This document shows positions 1 to 11,211 of a stretch of DNA of 64,000 nt, piece after piece. The stretch spans positions 310,001-374,000 of the forward strand of contig MU404075.1 of NCBI GenBank assembly GCA_022695795.1, given 5' to 3'. The stretch is from Biscogniauxia marginata (Eukaryota > Ascomycota > Sordariomycetes > Xylariales > Xylariaceae). Position 1 is the first letter of the stretch; each line of letters starts with the position of its first letter. A model generated the notes under the pieces. The model did no database searches. It was given only the letters and a program-made list of their open reading frames with translations, and was not told the origin of the DNA. Both the position numbers and the translations under genes were made by a program.

Positions 1-641
1 CTGGCTGAGTTCTTATCCGCAGATCCAATGAACAGAAGCCGGGCGTGAGGAGATAAAAGATGACAGGAGGATGGTCACCCATGTGGCCATAGTAATAGCA
101 GGTACTGTAGGCTTTGGATGCTAAGCTGCGGCTGTGGTGTGTCAGAAAGTAAGCGAGAAAATAAAACACAAGGGTGGCATCTTTTATAAAATAATTATAT
201 TAACCATCTATAGGGGTGGTACAAGCCGGAGGCCTTAAATTCAAAATTCTCGTTAGTTAATTTAAAATTGCCATTTATTATTAGTTATTATTATTATATT
301 TTATATTATTTAAAATATAATATTTATTAAAATAATTAAAATTTATAATTTTAATAAACTTTTATAAATTAAAAAACTAAAAATAATTTAATAGTTAATA
401 TAATATTTATTTTAACTTATGTTATTTTGTTTTATTAATATAAAAATTCCTTTTTCCCTTTTATTATTATTATAAATCTTTTCATTGCCACGTGCTTTAT
501 AGTTTCGGTTTCGCGTCGAGAATCAAGTTAATCATAAAAATTGATTTTGATTCATTCACTTGTGTATGACATTACGGTTTTCACGAATTGGGAGATCAAC
601 GATTATCTTTACCAACCAGATTTACTCTTTGCAGTCTCACT
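1..641. other. Intergenic with a small AT-rich island (about 230-480)
   Basis: No gene is visible. Positions 230-480 are almost pure A/T with many TAAT/TTATTA steps and local self-complementarity, unlike the mixed-composition flanks. This resembles the RIP-decayed islands elsewhere in the window and may be a transposon relic. The last 150 bases are the presumed promoter and leader of the methyltransferase gene that starts at 642. Confidence 0.5.
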
Positions 642-2089
642 ATGCCTTCCATTGATGCCTCCAGCGTTGATGCTCTAGTGCAGCAGATCGAATTGATTGT
701 TCGCCATGCTGAAACTAATCCTGAGCTCATCAACGAGACTCTACGTCGCCGATTAGGCGAGGCTGGGTCGAAGTTATCCATGGTTATGGAACCACCTCAT
801 GAGACTGTTCATAGAATCGGTGGCACTGTAAGTCCTCCATACTATTCTGGCGACTTAGACTGCTAATAGACCTGTAAACCAGCCATTACAGGCAGCGCTT
901 GCTCATGTTGGCATCGAAAAGGGCATCTTCAAGCTCATCACTAGCCATGATAACCTCGGTGTCTCCGGCTTGACTCTGGCCCAGCAGACTAAGACTGATC
1001 CTAGCTTGATGAGTAAGTAGTCACGGCGTTACAGGCTTGAGTACCAAACTTACTATTCGTAGAACGCCTTTTACGTTACTACCAGTCCCTTGGAATGGTG
1101 TCTCAGCTCGGCGAAGACAGCTTTGGCCCGAGTAACATTACCAAGAACCTAACATCCCCTATTTGCAGCGTTGGAATCACCTTCTAGTAAGTATTATTTG
1201 AGTCATCTCAAATAATCAACTTATTAACCACATTAACAACATGAAGTTTCCAGGTTTTAAGTCAGGCCTTCCTCGCAGTTCCCCAACTCCTAAATGAAAT
1301 TAACTATAAGAACCCGACCGATCCGAACTTGTGCGCCTGGAATATCGCACACCAGACGGATGAACCTCCTTGGAAATGGCTTCAAGCCCATCCGGAACTC
1401 TCGGCAACCGTATCGAATTGGATGGCAGTGCATCGCGATGGCCTCCCGAGCTTTTTGGATGCAATCGACTTTGAGCAGGAGTTTGGACAAGAAACAACCG
1501 AGTCTACGCCCTTGCTTGTCGATGTAGGCGGAGGAGTTGGTCAACAATGCGTAGCTTTCCGACAGAGACATCCTACTCTTCCTGGTCGCGTTATTCTTCA
1601 AGACTTACCACAAGTCATCGCACAGGCGGAGTCAAGCCCCCTTCCAGGCTTCCGAGACGGTGGTATTGAAGTACAAGCCCACAACTTCTTCACCCCACAG
1701 CCGGTAAAAGGTAAAATATTCTAGTTATCTCGGTGGGAATTCACATTTCAACGAAATCTGACTTTTTCCTCGTAGGGGCTCGCGCTTATTATCTTCGCAA
1801 CATTCTCCACAACTTTACCGATGACGACTGCCGAAAGATCTTAGAAGGCATCAAGCTCAGTATGAGCCAACAGTCTGTGATTCTAATCGACGAAATAGTC
1901 CTCTCTGAAACCGGCGCTCCGTTGACAGCTTCTCAGATGGACATGACTATGCTGACCAGTCAAGCCGCGAGGGAACGCTCGGAAATTGATTGGAAATCTT
2001 TCCTTGATGGAGCCGGCTTCGCAATCGTCAAGCAGTGCAAGTATTCATATGAGTACCAAGATGCAGTATTGGTAGTCATCCCTAAATGA
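642..2089 (+). CDS. O-methyltransferase, class I SAM-dependent (plant-COMT/fungal secondary-metabolite type), 5 exons
   Basis: Spliced as 642-827, 892-1012, 1063-1186, 1262-1710 and 1776-2089 this gives a 397-residue protein, the usual length for fungal COMT-like O-methyltransferases. It should transfer a methyl group from S-adenosylmethionine to a hydroxyl of a small aromatic or polyketide substrate in the cytosol. An N-terminal helical dimerisation region (about 1-110) is followed by a Rossmann methyltransferase domain with the SAM motif LLVDVGGGVGQQC, then ILQDLP, the FFTPQPVKGARAYYLRNIL segment, the catalytic-base region LHNFTDD and a C-terminal ERSEIDW. The catalytic His is kept, but the Asp that usually follows it is Asn. 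Introns are 50-75 nt; the third uses the acceptor TTAAG, because the CAG eight bases upstream would give an immediate stop. The first ATG in frame after the promoter was chosen as start. Substrate unknown. A paralogue with the same exon layout lies at 5119. Confidence 0.88.
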
Positions 2090-3245
2090 ATTGAAGATGG
2101 CCTATGCGCTTGATTGAGTACTAGATAGAATCTCCCAAATCTAACGCGTTACTTCTCACACGTATATCAGATCTTAATCAGGTATGGTTATTAGGATGAA
2201 GAATGTCTTCTATTTAGAAATATGCCTTCCGTTTAAGAATGGGGATTATTTAGGGGACGGGGAGTTAAGGGAGAAACTAGCCCGACGAGTAGCTCTAAAA
2301 ATACCGTATACGTTTTAATCCTTAGTAAAACTCTAAGTTTCTATTAAATAAAGTATACACGGCGACAGTAGTAAGTAAACCCCGCGCGAGCAATGATTTT
2401 TAAGTAGCGGTTACTTGCTACCTACCTAGTAGCCGCTGTGAAAATAGCACTCGTAGCGCCTTTTAATATTTAGGCACTTCTCCTAGGTAGGTAAGCAGCT
2501 TTAACGGAAGGCTTTTATTGCTAGCGTAAGCGGCGCCTCCTAGCGGCCCAGTAGCGGGTGATGTTTCAATCACGACCAGAATCTGAGGCATCCAATGTAG
2601 ATACTGGTATTCGCCACGGTATCGCCAGATGCTTTAGAAATCAGTCGGATATCTGCCAAAAAAAAAAAAAAGACTATTTTCTGTTGTGGGAAAATCACAC
2701 ACACCCCTATCTTTAGCATACCATCCCTTCGGGCCCTGACAGTTTCAAGAGGCCAGGATGAAAAGTCACAACTAAACCTCTCCTGCAGATGGAGAACGGC
2801 TGAAGATAATGGACAGCTAAGGAGTAAAGCGGAAACCCAGGTAAGCTTTGCAATCCTCCTTCGAGGGGTTACATGTACACCACCACAGAGAGCGCCACCT
2901 TATGAACTGAAGTATTCTTATCTCTCCCGTACTACTACCCAATATATTTGGGGGATACGATGCGATGTTAACCCCAAAGGATTCACCATCGATGCAGCCG
3001 CGGTACTGTATGACAGGGGCGTGTATCTATTGGTAACAATTAGTGCCAACGAGCACTTTCAACCCTTTCAGCCTACCTACGCAAAGGTTACTTCGACTGG
3101 TACGCTGACACAATTCGATGCTTGCCGTCAAATGGCTTAAGAGCCCAGTGCTGCTCCGGATTCATTTGGTTTAGTCAACATCTTTCTTCACCCCGTTACG
3201 ATGCGTAGGGATTGACTCCGAATTGTAAAGCAGTCCGTTGCAACG
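2090..3245. other. Intergenic; possible decayed repeat at about 2,395-2,560
   Basis: No coding region is supported. Between 2,395 and 2,560 the motifs TAGCGG, TAGCGC and ACCTACCTAG recur in both orientations, as in a decayed transposon fragment, but I cannot assign a family. A 14-A run lies at about 2,658-2,671. The right end is the presumed promoter of the 7TM gene. Confidence 0.4.
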
Positions 3246-4448
3246 ATGGACTCCTCTACTCCTGCAGCTACCTTACTGACGCCCGACCGTGACCGCGGAG
3301 CCTCGTTGATCGCGATATACTCGTCACAGTGTGGTCTATCACTGATTTTCCTCGTCTTGCGATTTTGGTCACGCATTTACCATGGAGGAGTTAGTTGGGA
3401 TGATGTGTTTATGGCGCTCTCTTGGGTATGCTTATAAGGTCCTAGCTCTCTGCTAAATGGCACCCTAATTGTTCATATATCTCCAGGTTTTCTACGCCGC
3501 CCTCACAGTGCTCGTCGCGTTGATGGCCACTAATGGTGGATTCAGACATGCATACTATCTCGACGGGCCACACGCGGGCTATGTACTCAAGCTCAACTAC
3601 ATATCCCGGCCCTTTGGAGTCCTCCCCCTATTAACAGTCAAGATTGCGGCGTGCTACTTGATCTTCCGGATTCTGAAAGGGACCGCGTCGAAACGTATTC
3701 GATACAGCCTTTGGACTTTGCTGACCATCAACACGGTCCTCGGTATCTTAGACTCAATCTTTACGTTTGCCCAGTGTGACATTCCAGCTGCTCTATGGGA
3801 ACCATCTTTAGCACCAAAGTCCACTTGCTGGGACCCCTCGGTCAAGAACATCATCTCCATTATCACCGCGAGCTTGAATGTTGTCGTTGACTTAGTACTT
3901 GCTGTGACGCCCGCTGTTAAAATATGGTATCTTCACATGTCAATCCAGAAGCGATTAGGTCTGATTGCCTTATTTGGAAATGGCTTGTTTTCAGTCATTT
4001 CTGCGAGTGTGAAGACTTACAAATTGGCCCAATCCACGAAGCCCCTGGCTGATCCTACTTGGGAGTCGTATGAACTCTTTGCTTGGACCAGTGCCGAGAT
4101 CTTTGTCCTTCATTTCTGCGCATCAATTCCCACCTACAAGCCCCTATGGATGAAGTATATAGCACAGAAAAGAAGGAATGCATACGTAAGTCCTCCTATC
4201 ACATCACGTACATGAACATGTCTGACTAACCTCATATTTAGTCAAGTCAAGGGTATAAACTACCTCGTTCTGACTACACGACGGGTTCAGCAAACTACGC
4301 AGTCACTTCAGTGAACTCAGACACTATGAGTTACGGCCTGCAGCACTTGGACGCTCCGAGTGTCCAAGACAGTCTCCCTCTCAACAAAAAGGGGAATTCT
4401 ATTCAAGTTACGCGGTCGGTGATATTGGACAGGGAGTGCAAGCCATAG
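3246..4448 (+). CDS. Seven-transmembrane rhodopsin-like (SAT4/PTH11-related) membrane protein, 3 exons
   Basis: Exons 3246-3425, 3487-4185 and 4242-4448 join in phase 0 to encode 361 residues. About seven hydrophobic helices can be read between residues roughly 18 and 290, beginning with one that ends LIFLVLRFWSR and followed by GGVSWDDVFMALSW, a pattern typical of the fungal rhodopsin-domain family (formerly DUF/SAT4, related to PTH11 receptors). The C-terminal 70 residues are hydrophilic, Ser/Thr-rich and probably cytoplasmic. Members of this family sit in the plasma membrane and are mostly uncharacterised; some PTH11-like relatives act as surface sensors. No CFEM cysteine domain is present. 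The gene sits between two O-methyltransferase genes on the same strand, so co-regulation is possible but not shown. The start ATG is the first in frame and leaves a short polar N-terminus. Confidence 0.85.
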
Positions 4449-5118
4449 ATCTCAACTTGTCTAGGGATTTGTATAGTAGTGCCGAACTCTTATGGAGAGA
4501 GGTCAGATACAAGGTACAAAGGTTATTGACTTGATAGCTTTTGTGCTAAGAACTACCTACCTCTTTGGTACGTCTTGAAAATGAAGTAGGGAAATAAATT
4601 CTGTGCTACTACCCGATCAACTATGAGTGGACAAGTGGACTAAAACGTTAGGAGTAGAGGTCGGTCTCCAGACCACCTTCGTTAAACAATTGTATATCAG
4701 TTAATAGTTGTTGAAATATGGTGCTATAGGATCCCCGGTCTCCTGTATATAAATGTGGATGGGCTTGGCCCATCTGCCTAGACTCGCCTTGAATGAATAC
4801 ATACTTGATCCTATCCTCATATATTCGTCTCATCTCAACAATAGTAGGAAGCATCCAGGCTGGTATTGACTACTACCTTATCTGCCACCTATCCTTATAC
4901 CTACAGCTAGGCCGGCATTTTCCCGGCGGGGTGGAATGGGCTTATTTCTCACATTTGTCGCCCACTAATTGCTACATACCTTAGGTAGTCACCTAGTTTT
5001 ACATCAATACAACCCCCCTAGACTATATTTAAGCCTTCTTCTCCTGCGTACAAATTTCTCCTCTACTATCTTCCTTCTTTACCCCTTTCTACCTCCTCCT
5101 AATTCATTCATTTGAACT
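4449..5118. other. Intergenic; 3' region of the 7TM gene and promoter of the second methyltransferase
   Basis: No gene seen. The last 80 bases before 5119 are C/T-rich (CTCCTC, CTTCTTT runs), as in leaders of expressed fungal genes, and a TATA-like box lies at 5024-5031. Confidence 0.6.
5024..5031 (+). promoter_or_regulatory. TATA-like box of the second O-methyltransferase gene
   Basis: TATATTTA lies 88-95 bases upstream of the ATG at 5119 and is followed by a C/T-rich leader. Position and sequence fit a core promoter; not proven. Confidence 0.5.
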
Positions 5119-6700
5119 ATGTCGCTCGAAGCCATCCGTATTATTGATGCACTTGCCTCTCTTTCCAGAGGGCCGGGCTTTGGATCAGATGAAAGGGCCA
5201 AAGTCCACGCCCTTCAACTCAGCAGACAACTTATTTCAAGCCTGCAGAAGCCCGAGGATGCCGCTATGGAGCTTTGTTTTCATGTAGTTCCCGTCTAGAA
5301 CACCAGCTTCGCTCGTTATACTAACGGTACTCACTAATGACTTTGCTAGCCGATGTTTACCGCTGCGGCTCGTGTAGCTATCGACTTGAAACTCTTCCAC
5401 TTGATCGCTAGGAGCTCTAGGCCTGTATCTGTATCGACTCTTGCCAGCGCTTCAAGTGCTTCTGAGGCGCTCATTAGTAGGTCTAACGTCGAATTCGGTC
5501 AATTATCCCAAGTATTAATAATCCCAGTTCGCCTTTTGCGCCCGCTCTCTAGCCTAGGGTTTGTGCAAGAGACCGGCCACGATCATTGGACCGCTAGCGC
5601 TATCACTAAAGCCATGTGTGCTCCCCCAATTGAAGCAGCTCACATACATTTGTAGGTCATATAAGAATATTTCGCCCCGTTGTAGAAGATGTCAATACCC
5701 CAAGGCACAGAGGGAGAAACGATGGAACAGGTTACCGGCTGTGCGTCTTTAGACTTAAATGTTCCCTAGGTACTACGGGGGCTATAACGCCTGGCCGATG
5801 CATATCACAATCAAATACATTATGTTGCTCTTATGCAATCAGATTAGCTGACTAGCCATGCAGCTGGGACCAAGGAACGAGATGTGCAACCAGCATGTCA
5901 CCTTTCTTCAAAACAACCGGATACCACCAACCGGAAGATCCGAGGAAGGGGATCTTCCAGTTTGCGTCCCAAACAGATAAAGAGGCATTTGAGGTCTGGA
6001 ATATGGCACCGGAAGTTATGACCAACTTCAATATCTTCATGACCGGAGTCCGAGGTAGTCGACCTAGCTGGGTGGAGTGGTGGCCGGTGGAAGCGCAAAT
6101 CTTCCAAGGTGCCGCAGAAGATGATGCCAGCGTCCTTCTGGTTGATGTTGCAGGTGGTCGTGGGCATGATGTTCAAGCGTTCAAGGACAAGTTTCCGAAC
6201 CAGAAAGGGAGGATTGTACTTGAAGACCTTCCTGTCGTCATCGACGACATCAAGCAGCTTGATGGAGACATTGAAAGAGTCAAGTACGACTTCTTTACTC
6301 CACAACCCATTCTAGGTAAGTACGCACTCACAACACATGATGTATATATATGTGTGGGTGTCAGATATAAGTTGACTAAGTATCAGGTGCTCGCATATAT
6401 TTCTTCCATTTCATCATGCATGACTGGTCCGACGATGTATGCTTAAAGATCCTCGGCCACACTACCGCTGTCATGAAGAAAGGATATTCGAAGCTGCTAT
6501 TGAACGAGTTCATACTTCCAGATGAAGGATGTCCCTTATTTCTTTCCGGGTTCGACCTTCAAATGATGACTATGCATGCAGGCCAAGAGCGGACCAAAAC
6601 CCAGTGGGAGGCATTACTATCAACAGCAGGCTTTAGGATCAACAAGTTCTGGGTGCCCGAAAATAGCGGCGAGGGTGTTATTGAAGCGGAATTGAGCTAA
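5119..6700 (+). CDS. O-methyltransferase, class I SAM-dependent, paralogue of the gene at 642, 5 exons
   Basis: Exons 5119-5283, 5350-5476, 5528-5651, 5864-6315 and 6387-6700 join in frame to 393 residues. Visible features are an N-terminal dimerisation region, the segment LIIRLLRPLSSLGFV created by splicing intron 2, the SAM-binding motif LLVDVAGGRGHD, the acidic motif IVLEDLP, the catalytic His in FIMHDWSDD and a C-terminal QERTKTQWEALL. It should methylate a hydroxyl group of an unknown metabolite using SAM. Intron phases (0,1,2,1) and the lengths of exons 3 and 5 (124 and 314 nt) equal those of the gene at 642, so the two are duplicates that have diverged strongly in sequence. Intron 3 is 212 nt, much longer than the others; its TGCAG acceptor at 5859-5863 is the one that keeps frame, and it is the least certain junction. 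Confidence 0.87.
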
Positions 6701-7952
6701 AAAATCAGCGATTTCAACAAGTCAGACAAATTATGTATCACAGTGACAATAAAGCACATTCATTTTCCTACCAAAAAGAACATCCACGTAATCTGTCATG
6801 CCTAGGTCCATATCCACGGAAGACCATCAATGACTAGCCATCATAGCCATACCCGAAACTTCGGCTCCGTTGTGAACCACGACGTCGTCGACGTCGTCGA
6901 ACAGTTATGCTACCTGCGCTTGGCTCATGCCAAGGTTGGGGAGGGCGAGATCCCCAGAGTGCCGCAGAATCTTTGGCCGAGACACACTCAGTTGTCGTGA
7001 GAGAAAATACCAAAATCGGACGATAATTATTTGGTCCCACTATAAGTCAACAGCTCCCTACGAACCTCCCCAGGTAGTCACGAGCCATTTAGGCAAACGA
7101 GAATTTCAACCCTAGAAATCTAAAGGAAAAAGCGGAAACAGTAGCGCAATCAAGACAAAGATTACTCGAGCCTTCGCGCCTTGGGTCGTATTATAATTCG
7201 TGATAATTATTGAATTTAAAAATTAATAATAAATTTTGGATGTTTTTTTTTATCTTCTTTATTTTCTTTAATTCTTTTTCGTTTTTTATAAGTTTTATGA
7301 GTTTTAATAAATTTTGATGAACGTCATATGTTTATATAAGACGGGAACGACTTTAAACAACGTGGAGTGTAACGGTGTCCCTTTGAAGGCATCATAAATA
7401 TATAAATAAACATACCGGAATGTATAAGTAGTTCATTAAGTAATAAATAGATGGTCGATTATATGTCATGTCGCACGTTTCCTCTTTTAGAAGATATTTG
7501 CTACATTCGGTTCAACTTGGCATAGTTGTCTTAACGGGCCACCATAAGTTAGGGAGACTAGCTCTCCAACATTATTACAATCTCTAATCTACCCCTATCC
7601 TGAACTACCTTGAATCACTGTCTATTCAATGTCGTCAGCTTTTAGGGTTACAATCCATCTAGTCTTTGATTATGCCTTGCCATTGTTTCGCCCTCGTTGT
7701 GACATAAGGGCCGGCGAGGGCAACTTTCAGGTGATGTAATAACCAGAGAAGACCTTGTTCGTCCATGAACAACTATCGCGTTGACAAACAACTACCGCGT
7801 TTACGAACACGAACGTAGTTTCGATGGCATATTTAGCCCTCCGGAAATTCGCTCCTCGAGTTCACTGTCTTCACTTAGCATCATCACCAAGATAACTTTT
7901 GTAAACGTCACACCTTAGAGCAGAGCAAACTAACAAACCAGACCTGCCCAAA
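6701..7952. other. Intergenic with an AT-rich patch (about 7,187-7,330)
   Basis: No gene supported. Positions 6,880-6,900 contain a short GACGTCGTC repeat. Positions 7,187-7,330 are strongly A/T-rich (TTAATTC, TTTTATAAG), a possible decayed repeat. The last 100 bases lead into the ORF at 7953 with a favourable CAAAATGA start context. Confidence 0.45.
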
Positions 7953-8567
7953 ATGAATGTCCTTACCATAATTGTCTTGATCGTAGTTTTCGGGCCGTTC
8001 CTGATGCATCTCTGGCCGTTCATAATGCATATCCAGATCTTCCGCTGGATCGTGGACACGATCATCAACGTCATTAAGCGGATCGCCCAGTTCATCGCGA
8101 GCCTTATGTTCTTCCTCTTCACGGTCCGCGTGTTTCGGGGGGGGCCGTCACAGAGCGAGGGCCGCCGCCTCATGGATATGATCATCGCCATGGTCGGCGC
8201 GATGTCGGTCTTCTGTGTCATTTTCGGCCGGTTCATCGCCGCTGCCGCCCCGTCCGTGGGCTTCTGCCTCGGCCTCATCTGGCCGACCGACCACTACCGC
8301 CGCTTCATGGCCCGCGTCTGGGACCCGTCCCCGTCCAGGACCGATCAGGAGTATTGGGAGGATGTCCGCGCGAAATACTTCGGTAACCACCTGTGGCGGG
8401 AAGTGCGTTGGCGCTGCGGCAGTCGTGAAGACGCCGTTCAAATCGTCGGTATTATGCTGATACAGAGCGAATCTGATCTCATCAGGTGCATCACGGACGA
8501 AAACTTCCTGAACCACCGGTTTCAGGCGGCTGCTATAGCCTACTATGAAAGTCTACGTGGAACGTAG
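7953..8567 (+). CDS. Unrecognised small membrane protein, single exon
   Basis: A 204-residue uninterrupted frame begins at an ATG in a good fungal context (AAAATGA). I do not recognise the family. The N-terminus is a strong hydrophobic segment (about residues 3-25), a second amphipathic to hydrophobic stretch covers about 28-60, and a third spans about 75-110 (MDMIIAMVGAMSVFCVIF then FIAAAAPSVGFCLGLIW). The C-terminal 90 residues are hydrophilic with many W, R and D (HYRRFMARVWDP, TDQEYWEDVRAKYFGN). The third codon position is strongly G/C-biased over most of the frame, in contrast with the A/T-rich flanks, which supports real coding. No intron is needed. It stands alone between two long intergenic stretches. 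It could be a lineage-specific gene or the remnant of a larger one. Confidence 0.6.
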   Translation: MNVLTIIVLIVVFGPFLMHLWPFIMHIQIFRWIVDTIINVIKRIAQFIASLMFFLFTVRVFRGGPSQSEGRRLMDMIIAMVGAMSVFCVIFGRFIAAAAPSVGFCLGLIWPTDHYRRFMARVWDPSPSRTDQEYWEDVRAKYFGNHLWREVRWRCGSREDAVQIVGIMLIQSESDLIRCITDENFLNHRFQAAAIAYYESLRGT

Positions 8568-11211
8568 TTGCGGGCAAAGAGCGTTGCCAAGGACTGACAC
8601 ACACACACACTCTCTCTCTCTCTTTCTCTTTCTCTATTGCACAACTTCGGTCAAACAACACACTAACTTTCTAGATCGGAGTTCCCAAGTGGTTTTCTTG
8701 GTGGTTGTGTAAGATGATATCAGATTACATAGGCTCAAGTGAGCCTAGATGGCCCAATTTCAGGATCAGATGGAAAGTGCGTGATATAGATTTTTATGTT
8801 TTTTGCTTTGTTGGTGAGATGATTAGAATCTAGCGCATGTTTGCGACTGTTTCCTGTAAAATCAAATCAAATATCATGTTTCCTAATTTACAAAGATAAT
8901 TGTTTCGCTGACAATGTCTTCGCTTATGTTCTATGTTTCAAACCCAGATTCCTTTATTACAATTACATACTTTTGATTGTTTGCTTCTTTTCAGCTAATA
9001 CTTGATATAGTTTTAATAACACAATAAAAAGAGAATAAATAATATACCCTTTTTTTAATGTATAATCGTCTTATATTTATTACGTAATTTTAAAACGAAT
9101 CGCTTTTATAACTTCAATGTTTATATTATAATCATATTATTACTATAAGTATAAATCAAAATCTGAACCTGTTATTAAAAGAGTAGTAGTGACATCGTCA
9201 AAGTCCCAGTAATTATTTCTCTGCTTGGGGTTAAGGGTTAACGTATTACCTTTCTCGCAAATCATATACATTGATAAGCTGTTAGCAATACAGCGCTCTC
9301 GACATTTCACAACTCTGTGCAATGTGAAAGACTTGAGCTACGTACAATGGAGTATGGTACTAGCGTCGGGAGACGGGTATGTCACTAGATGTTTAGTCTT
9401 GGGGTTGGTCCTATAGGGCTATAGCGATGTCTTCCCTAGGATTGACCAATACAACTTAGTGTGTACTAATTCGGTAGTCCTTCAGAGTCGATTAAAACCA
9501 TGTTACATAATGGCTCCTGGTCTCGGAAAATTGGCCCATGGGGAAATCCCGGGGCTCCGGACTGGGGATATCGCCCGCAAGGGGACTCGGCATTAGAGCG
9601 AGCCTGCTCCGGCACTATAACGCCATGTTTGCATGGATATCGATGACTCTCTTATGTGGATTCCTACCGAAACCGGCACCTAGAGCTAAGTCCTGCAAGC
9701 TAATGTAGAATAGTGTTGATCAACTTATCGCAATTGGATGTGGACGGAGATGCGGCTCTTCGACTCTCGGGGTCTATAGAGTTTTAGAGAAGGCGGCACT
9801 ACCCTGTCAGGCGTATGTGTGTTGACACTATAAGCGTAGAGAAATCAACTACCCGATTTTCACATGCCAATGTCGAGTCATACAAATTAAATGCACTAAA
9901 GCGTGGCTTTAAAATGTTAGAAGCTAGGCTAAAGGAGTCAGACCACCTATTAATCAATTTCCATCGCTTTCAATTGCATTGATCATCTGACATTGACTTG
10001 TCCGGGGGGTTGCTTTGTCAGTATATGAACTACGTATGTACATACATATAACAGAGCGGATCACATGCGAATTGTCTCGCACCCCACTCGGTCTCGAAGC
10101 TAACCAAAGTCTTCAGTCCAATACCTATTCGACAACCCATACATGAAATACCTATAATACCTTATTACCCGAGAGAGAGCGAAGACGACTTCTCCCCCGC
10201 AAATACCAAAATAACCCCGTGGGAAAATTGACTTACGCAGCGTGGGGAATGCACAGCAGAAAGAGTCGATTCCAAGACAGCTCACTCCATGGGGATGAAA
10301 GAAAAGAAAGGATAAGATTCAAGTGACCAAAAGGTTCAGAACCGGCGATTTTCGCCCCTCGGACCAAGCTAGGAATGCCACTATTCCTAATTTGGTAGGG
10401 GTAGTAAAGGACCTCGGCATGCTGGGCGAAGGCCTGCGCCCGGCTATTCGGGGTGTAGGCTTGAGTGACATCACCCTCGGCCAAAGATGCTACGAGACCA
10501 CATGTACCTGCAATAAGGTACTTAGGTACCTAGACATCTGTGCTTTACTCTATGGCATAATTGGGTGCTACCAGAAGGCTATGGAGAAGGCACATTTAGT
10601 TCGTAATTATGAAATAGGTTAGAAGACCCTGAATCATTCATAGTTTCCAAGTCATCCAAGCCCTGGCCGGGAAGGCGAACATCTAAAGGTACCTTACCTA
10701 CCTAAGGTAGTGTTAGAGTTTTGGTCTTATGTATGTATTCGAGGAAAGTGGGGAAAGCTCATGTCTCCAAACCAACCCCGGGCGCTCCCCAGCCTAGGTA
10801 GCATACAGCGCTCGTAGGCCTCTATTATTAGTGGAGGTAGTGCGCGGCAGACACTTCTGACTGGCTCTTTTCAGTGGTGGCATAGGCACGCACATATCCC
10901 ACTGTCGGCGTACCCACAGCTTCGTAGACGGTCGACCTCGGCTCATATGCCAGACTTGCACGAATCAGCGTGTCAGCAATTCAAAGACTTGGGGCACCGT
11001 CTGCGCCGAAATATCAACCCCCGACATTCCTCACCAAACCCTCCCGTCTAGTCCTCTTTGAAACTTGCACTCTTCTACTTCTTCCGTCACCATCCTTCTT
11101 CTTTTCGTTTCCTCTTTATCACCTCTCCTCCCCCTCCCTGTAATCGCTCTTGTATATCCCTCTCTAACCATCAAGGAATTGGTAGTGTCGCATTTTCATC
11201 CCTCATCCAAG
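8568..11211. other. Long intergenic region with a microsatellite and an AT-rich patch
   Basis: No convincing gene. A compound (AC)n(TC)n microsatellite lies at about 8,597-8,635 and an A/T-rich patch at about 8,985-9,175. Positions 9,510-9,620 are G/C-rich with CCCGGGG, CCATGG and CCGG palindromes. The last 170 bases are C/T-rich and are the leader of the fumarate reductase gene. Confidence 0.45.

Noticed and set aside
642..2089. First methyltransferase as a broken pseudogene, because its frame is split
   Set aside because: All breaks coincide with canonical short introns, and splicing gives one 397-residue protein with intact motifs.
10323..10622. 99-codon frame
   Set aside because: No recognisable domain, odd composition and no splice partners.
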